This document shows, in pieces, positions 4,815 through 7,575 of a stretch of 7,575 nucleotides of DNA. The stretch is from the NCBI GenBank assembly GCA_937891565.1, contig CALAHA010000107.1, positions 1 through 7,575 of the forward strand, given 5' to 3'. Below the pieces are notes generated by a model. That model did no database searches. It was not told the DNA's origin and worked only from the letters and a program-made list of their open reading frames with translations. Source of the stretch: an uncultured Ilumatobacter sp. (GTDB taxonomy: Bacteria > Actinomycetota > Acidimicrobiia > Acidimicrobiales > Ilumatobacteraceae). Made by a program: the position numbers and the translations under genes. Position 1 is the first letter of the stretch. Each line of letters opens with the position of its first letter.

Positions 4815-5771
4815 TCAGGTTTGATCGAAAGAAGCCAGGTGGGCCTGTCCTTCGGCGCACGACTCCGCCAGTGGGCACCATCGGCAGCTGCTGCCGGGGC
4901 GTTTGATCGGCTCACGCTCTCGGGCGGCAAGCGCCACCATCGCGTCGATGCCGTCCAGTGTGCGCCGGACCGCTGTCCGCAGTAATCGCTCGCTCACATC
5001 GTCGGTCTGGGCCTCGGCCGCGTCGAGATAGAACGTGGCGACCTTGCGCGGCGGCACACTCCGCACGAGCGTCTCGACGAGTGCATAGAACCCGAGATCT
5101 TGGCGATGCCGAGGGCTGACCCGGCCCGTCTTCAAGTCGATAATCACCTTGCGGCTCTCGGCCCCTGATGGTTTGCCGATCATCATGTCGACGCGCGCCC
5201 GGAGCAGGATTGGGCCCGAGACCGGCCACTGCGCCGCGGCCTCGGTGACTGGGTTGGCCCGTCGATCGAGTGGCGGGAAGCTCTCGAGGAACTTTGTGAC
5301 GCGCTCTGACGACAGGCCTCTGACGTCAGCGAGGTCGGCCTCGCCCAGTTCGGCAATCCACATCCCGATTCCACGGTCTTCGTTGGCAAGCCGTGACATG
5401 GCTTCGTCGACGAGTTCGATCGGAGATGGCTCGCCTCGCCACCCGAGGTATAACTGGATTGCCCGGTGCGCGACTTGGCCCTTTGCTGTCGCTGGTGTCC
5501 ATTCGAACTCGTCGGGTGCCAGGAAGTGCGCTTCGCAGTCGAGCACTGAGCCAATTCGATGCTTCGTGACGAAGAGTTCTTGCCCCTCATCGAGCCGTGT
5601 GGCGAAGTGATCGAGTGCGGCACGGACCTCGTTGCGAATGTCGGTGACGAGGTCCTGATCGAAGATGAGCGGATCACCCGTTCGTCGAAGCGCGTCGAGG
5701 GTCCGTTGCTGGGTCGGGTTGAGTGCAGGAGTTGCGGCTGTCGGGGGCTCGCCGGCGTCGGTCTCGCTCAC
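4815..5771 (-). CDS. RecB/Cas4-like PD-(D/E)XK nuclease with iron-sulfur cysteines
   Basis: This 318-residue stand-alone nuclease starts at GTG (5771-5769). The core motifs are complete: KGQVAHRAI (98-105, His102), RARVDMM (191-197, Asp195), VIIDLKTGR (209-217, Asp212 and Lys214) and RQDLGFYAL (223-231, Gln224 and Tyr229). Cys79 (VLDCE) and the C-terminal C296-x2-C299-x5-C305 reproduce the split four-cysteine iron-sulfur staple known from AddB and Cas4-type nucleases, so a 4Fe-4S-bound DNA exonuclease is inferred. There is no helicase part. The N-terminal LNPTQQRTLDALRR loosely resembles a helicase Q-motif. No cas1 or cas2 is nearby, so it is not a CRISPR Cas4 by context. A role in DNA repair or end processing is likely but unproven. 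Two TTA codons occur (Leu107 and Leu263). The GTG lies 8 nt after TACAGT with no ribosome site. Its neighbour across the divergent promoter region is unrecognised. Confidence 0.85.
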   Translation of the reverse strand: MSETDAGEPPTAATPALNPTQQRTLDALRRTGDPLIFDQDLVTDIRNEVRAALDHFATRLDEGQELFVTKHRIGSVLDCEAHFLAPDEFEWTPATAKGQVAHRAIQLYLGWRGEPSPIELVDEAMSRLANEDRGIGMWIAELGEADLADVRGLSSERVTKFLESFPPLDRRANPVTEAAAQWPVSGPILLRARVDMMIGKPSGAESRKVIIDLKTGRVSPRHRQDLGFYALVETLVRSVPPRKVATFYLDAAEAQTDDVSERLLRTAVRRTLDGIDAMVALAAREREPIKRPGSSCRWCPLAESCAEGQAHLASFDQT

Positions 5772-5779
5772 AAGTTCTG

Positions 5780-5785
5780 ACTGTA
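5780..5785 (-). promoter_or_regulatory. Putative -10 box of the nuclease gene
   Basis: The reverse strand reads TACAGT, then 8 nt, then the GTG start, with no Shine-Dalgarno. Spacing and lack of a ribosome site match the boxes before rfbA and the bL37-like gene. No convincing -35 is seen. Confidence 0.45.
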
Positions 5786-5808
5786 TCCAACGTGGCCGAC
5801 CGGTGGCG

Positions 5809-5822
5809 CCGGACCTGTCCGG
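5809..5822. promoter_or_regulatory. 14-bp palindrome between divergent genes
   Basis: CCGGAC-CT-GTCCGG is an interrupted palindrome roughly midway in the 103-bp gap between the nuclease gene and the forward hypothetical gene. The position suits an operator shared by both promoters. GC-rich DNA makes short palindromes common, so this is tentative. Confidence 0.35.
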
Positions 5823-5874
5823 GCCCGGCTGAGCGCTCGCCTTGGCTGTGACACCCCATCGTCATGATGGAATC

Positions 5875-6210
5875 ATGGAATTTGCTTCGACCGTCGACTT
5901 CGCACAGGCAGCCCGTCTGCTTTCGCGTGCCACACGGCGTCTGAGCTTCACAGCCCCTGGGTTTCGCTGCCCGCCGCGTCTGGTCGGGGTCGATCGGACC
6001 ATTCGACGCCGCGAAACTGGCTCCGTTGTGTCCGTGCGGGTCAAGGGCCGTCCACAGGCTGCAGTGCTCGCCGACATGATTGAAGGCATCGTCGTGTCGA
6101 ATGGGCTTGTAGCGCCGGATGCTGATCGGTTGCGAAGCGAACTCTGGAGTGTGGTCGATGCCAGCGTGCTGGCAGCACTCAATGGGGGAGCGGTGCGCGG
6201 CGCAGCATGA
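5875..6210 (+). CDS. Conserved-looking hypothetical protein, 111 residues
   Basis: I do not recognise this family. The protein is soluble, basic and arginine-rich, without a signal peptide or membrane segment. Residues 1-25 form a likely amphipathic helix (DFAQAARLLSRATRRL). A Pro/Arg-rich stretch GFRCPPRLVGVDRTIRRR (29-46) is followed by a short strand VVSVRVKGRP (51-60) and a helical segment QAAVLADMIEGIVVSNGL (61-78). The ATG at 5875 is preferred: an alternative TTG at 5842 would add 11 unconvincing residues and lies in the divergent promoter region. No Shine-Dalgarno is seen; CATGAT ends 6 nt upstream. The gene is divergent from the PD-(D/E)XK nuclease and ends 30 bp before tRNA-Leu, with which it may be co-transcribed. 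A DNA- or RNA-binding role is only a guess from composition. Confidence 0.6.
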   Translation: MEFASTVDFAQAARLLSRATRRLSFTAPGFRCPPRLVGVDRTIRRRETGSVVSVRVKGRPQAAVLADMIEGIVVSNGLVAPDADRLRSELWSVVDASVLAALNGGAVRGAA

Positions 6211-6219
6211 CCTGGCCCG

Positions 6220-6225
6220 TAACCT
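6220..6225 (+). promoter_or_regulatory. Possible -10 box of tRNA-Leu
   Basis: TAACCT ends 15 nt before the tRNA and would give a leader of roughly nine nt. No recognisable -35 lies at the expected distance, so read-through from the upstream gene is the alternative. Confidence 0.3.
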
Positions 6226-6240
6226 GGGCAGCGCATACCC

Positions 6241-6326
6241 GCCCGGGTGGCGAAACTGGCAGACGCGGGGGGCTTAAACCCCCCTTCCATTCACGTGGAG
6301 TACGGGTTCAAATCCCGTCCCGGGCA
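6241..6326 (+). tRNA. tRNA-Leu (anticodon UAA)
   Basis: This is an 86-nt class II tRNA. Acceptor GCCCGGG (6241-6247) pairs with CCCGGGC (6319-6325), and A6326 is the discriminator. The anticodon stem GGGGG/CCCCC (6268-6272, 6280-6284) holds the loop CTTAAAC with anticodon TAA at 6275-6277, reading UUA. A 17-nt variable arm (6285-6301) has a TCCA/TGGA stem, as leucine tRNAs should. The T-arm ACGGG-TTCAAAT-CCCGT is at 6302-6318. CCA is not encoded (CTC follows), so it must be added enzymatically. In a high-GC actinobacterium this is the counterpart of Streptomyces bldA, the tRNA for the rare TTA codon. Confidence 0.96.
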
Positions 6327-6385
6327 CTCATACGCTGGTGTTATGTGATTCGCAACTGGTTGAGCGGACATGCAAAGCGACCCGA

Positions 6386-6407
6386 TGTTCACAGAATGTG
6401 CACAGAA
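6386..6407. repeat. 11-bp tandem direct repeat in the tRNA/oxidoreductase gap
   Basis: TGTTCACAGAA (6386-6396) is followed directly by TGTGCACAGAA (6397-6407), with one mismatch. A second short repeat, TTGCAC, occurs at 6417-6422 and 6426-6431. The 129-bp gap (6327-6455) lies between convergent transcripts and shows no clear terminator. The one-turn spacing could suit a DNA-binding protein, but no promoter nearby needs one. Confidence 0.6.
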
Positions 6408-6455
6408 GGGTCTAAGTTGCACTCATTGCACGTGGCACAGCGGCTGCTGAATGCA

Positions 6456-7575
6456 TCAGCTGAGGCCCGTCAACGCTTGATCCAGTGCAGCGCGGTAGCG
6501 CTCGACCGATGCAAGCTTGATGTCCTCGTACCCGCGAACCATGTCGGGGAGCTCCGCCAACGCCACCGCGGCGGCATAGTTCTCTGAGCGGACCAGTTCG
6601 AGTGTCCGAAGGATGGCTGTGCGGTACTCGTCGGCCAACTCGCGCTCCACCCGTCGGACTTTCGCCCACCGGAACGGATCGGCGACTGTTCCGCGCAGCC
6701 GCTTGCTCCGTGCCAGCCCGCGAACAGCGGGCGTGGCCCAGGATCCGATGCTGATCTTCCGGTCGAGTCCGAGCGCACGCATCATCGGTGGGTGCAGCTT
6801 CCACGCCACTGAACCGTTCGGCCCAGCAACTTCACGTGCCTCGGCGAGTGCCTCCGGCGAGGTCATCAACCGGGCGACCTCGTACTCGTCTTTGTATGCG
6901 GTGAGTTTGTACAGGCCTGCCGCGACCGCATCGAGCAGCGGTTGGCCGACGTCGTGGTGGAGTGTCGACTCGACCGCGGCGACCGGCTCGAGCACGTCGA
7001 GCCAGCGAGCGACGTCATCGGTGCCGCCCCACGCAGACAACTCGCCGGCGAATCGGTTCAAGCGCTCACGCTGTTCATCGCTGGTCGCCAGTGCGGCGAT
7101 TCGTGTGGTCGAGCGCTCATCGATCGCGACCGCCCGGGTGGCGGCTCCGCACGCGTCACTTCCTGCAGCGGCGATCGTCGTCGTGACGACGTCAGGCTGG
7201 CTGATCTGTGTGCGACCCCATCGAAAGGCTTGGACGTTTGCCGCGACGGCGACTCCGTTGAGCTCGATGGCGCACTCGACACACTCAGGAGCGATGGGAA
7301 GGCACCCGGCCTGAACGGCCATGCCGACGACGAAGACGTTCGCCGCCGCTGCCGTGCCGAAGAGGTGCTCGCAAACGGCTTGCGCATCGGCCCAATGGTG
7401 CACGCCCGAGGTGACTGCCGAGATCGCTTCGGCAAGCGTGTCGGCGTGGGGCAACTCGATGGAATCGTCGGTCACCATGTGGCCCGTCGGGGTCGGCGAC
7501 GTCGAGCCGACGACCACGGTGGTGCTGAGGTCGCAGGTCGCGAGGCCTTTTGGAGATGCTGCGACCAATTGATCG
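6456..7575 (-). CDS. Indolepyruvate:ferredoxin oxidoreductase (fused type), C-terminal part
   Basis: The frame is open to the right edge, so only about the last 372 residues of a protein usually near 1150 are present. The first in-window residues (DQLVAASPKGLATCDL) continue an upstream sequence, so the TTG at 7568-7566 is an internal leucine and not a start. STSPTPTGHMV and VGMAVQAGCLPI...AIELNGVAVAANVQAFRWGR belong to the gamma-type 2-oxoacid oxidoreductase domain. LYKLTAYKDEYEVARL, WKLHPPMMRALGLDRKI, KRLRGTVADPFRWAKVRRVERELADEY and ELPDMVRGYEDIKLASVERYRA are typical of the DUF6537-type C-terminal domain. The enzyme oxidatively decarboxylates aryl-pyruvates to aryl-acetyl-CoA with ferredoxin as acceptor, in aromatic amino-acid breakdown. 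The thiamine-diphosphate and alpha domains lie outside the window. No in-frame TTA codon was seen. Confidence 0.93.
   Translation of the reverse strand, partial: DQLVAASPKGLATCDLSTTVVVGSTSPTPTGHMVTDDSIELPHADTLAEAISAVTSGVHHWADAQAVCEHLFGTAAAANVFVVGMAVQAGCLPIAPECVECAIELNGVAVAANVQAFRWGRTQISQPDVVTTTIAAAGSDACGAATRAVAIDERSTTRIAALATSDEQRERLNRFAGELSAWGGTDDVARWLDVLEPVAAVESTLHHDVGQPLLDAVAAGLYKLTAYKDEYEVARLMTSPEALAEAREVAGPNGSVAWKLHPPMMRALGLDRKISIGSWATPAVRGLARSKRLRGTVADPFRWAKVRRVERELADEYRTAILRTLELVRSENYAAAVALAELPDMVRGYEDIKLASVERYRAALDQALTGLS

Noticed and set aside
4815..5771. Cas4 of a CRISPR system
   Set aside because: The nuclease and cysteine motifs fit a wide RecB/AddB/Cas4-like group, and no cas1, cas2 or array lies in the window.
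6207..6587. 126-codon forward ORF across the tRNA
   Set aside because: It overlaps a full tRNA-Leu and the end of the oxidoreductase gene, and has no protein-like features.
7566..7568. TTG as start of the oxidoreductase gene
   Set aside because: The frame continues to the window edge, and the residues around it match the interior of fused indolepyruvate oxidoreductases.

Overview
The window looks like chromosomal DNA from a high-GC actinobacterium. Support comes from an actinobacterial-type mini ribosomal protein (bL37-like), strong G/C codon bias, start codons placed 8-9 nt after a TANNNT box with no ribosome binding site (leaderless style), and a fused indolepyruvate:ferredoxin oxidoreductase. 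An Acidimicrobiia/Ilumatobacter-like source is a guess from overall protein style, not a demonstrated assignment.

Layout. Positions 1-62 hold the last codons of the YchF/Obg-like ATPase. Next comes a reverse-strand gene (143-1060) for an AbiEi-type winged-helix protein fused to a DUF559/Vsr-like nuclease domain. It is bracketed on both sides by a 43-bp, perfectly concentric double palindrome (83-125 and 1107-1149). A VOC/glyoxalase-fold protein (1299-1967) begins inside a 12-bp tandem repeat that supplies up to four in-frame ATGs. A 27-residue bL37-like ribosomal protein (2025-2108) follows, with a well-formed leaderless promoter.

The reverse-strand block 4711-2229 is a dTDP-sugar operon: rfbA (glucose-1-phosphate thymidylyltransferase), rfbB (dTDP-glucose 4,6-dehydratase) and rfbC (dTDP-4-dehydrorhamnose 3,5-epimerase). 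Together they make dTDP-4-dehydro-L-rhamnose for cell-surface polysaccharide; the final reductase rfbD is not in the window. Upstream on the same strand is a stand-alone PD-(D/E)XK nuclease with an AddB/Cas4-like four-cysteine iron-sulfur pattern (4815-5771). Divergent from it is an unrecognised 111-residue protein (5875-6210), then a tRNA-Leu with anticodon UAA (6241-6326). The window ends in the C-terminal third of a fused indolepyruvate:ferredoxin oxidoreductase on the reverse strand (6456 to the edge).

The most unusual signal is the palindrome pair around the wHTH-nuclease gene, which resembles a small self-contained cassette. TTA leucine codons, read by the local tRNA-Leu(UAA), were seen only in the two nuclease genes and not in the housekeeping or sugar genes. 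All calls come from reading the sequence; no database search was run.
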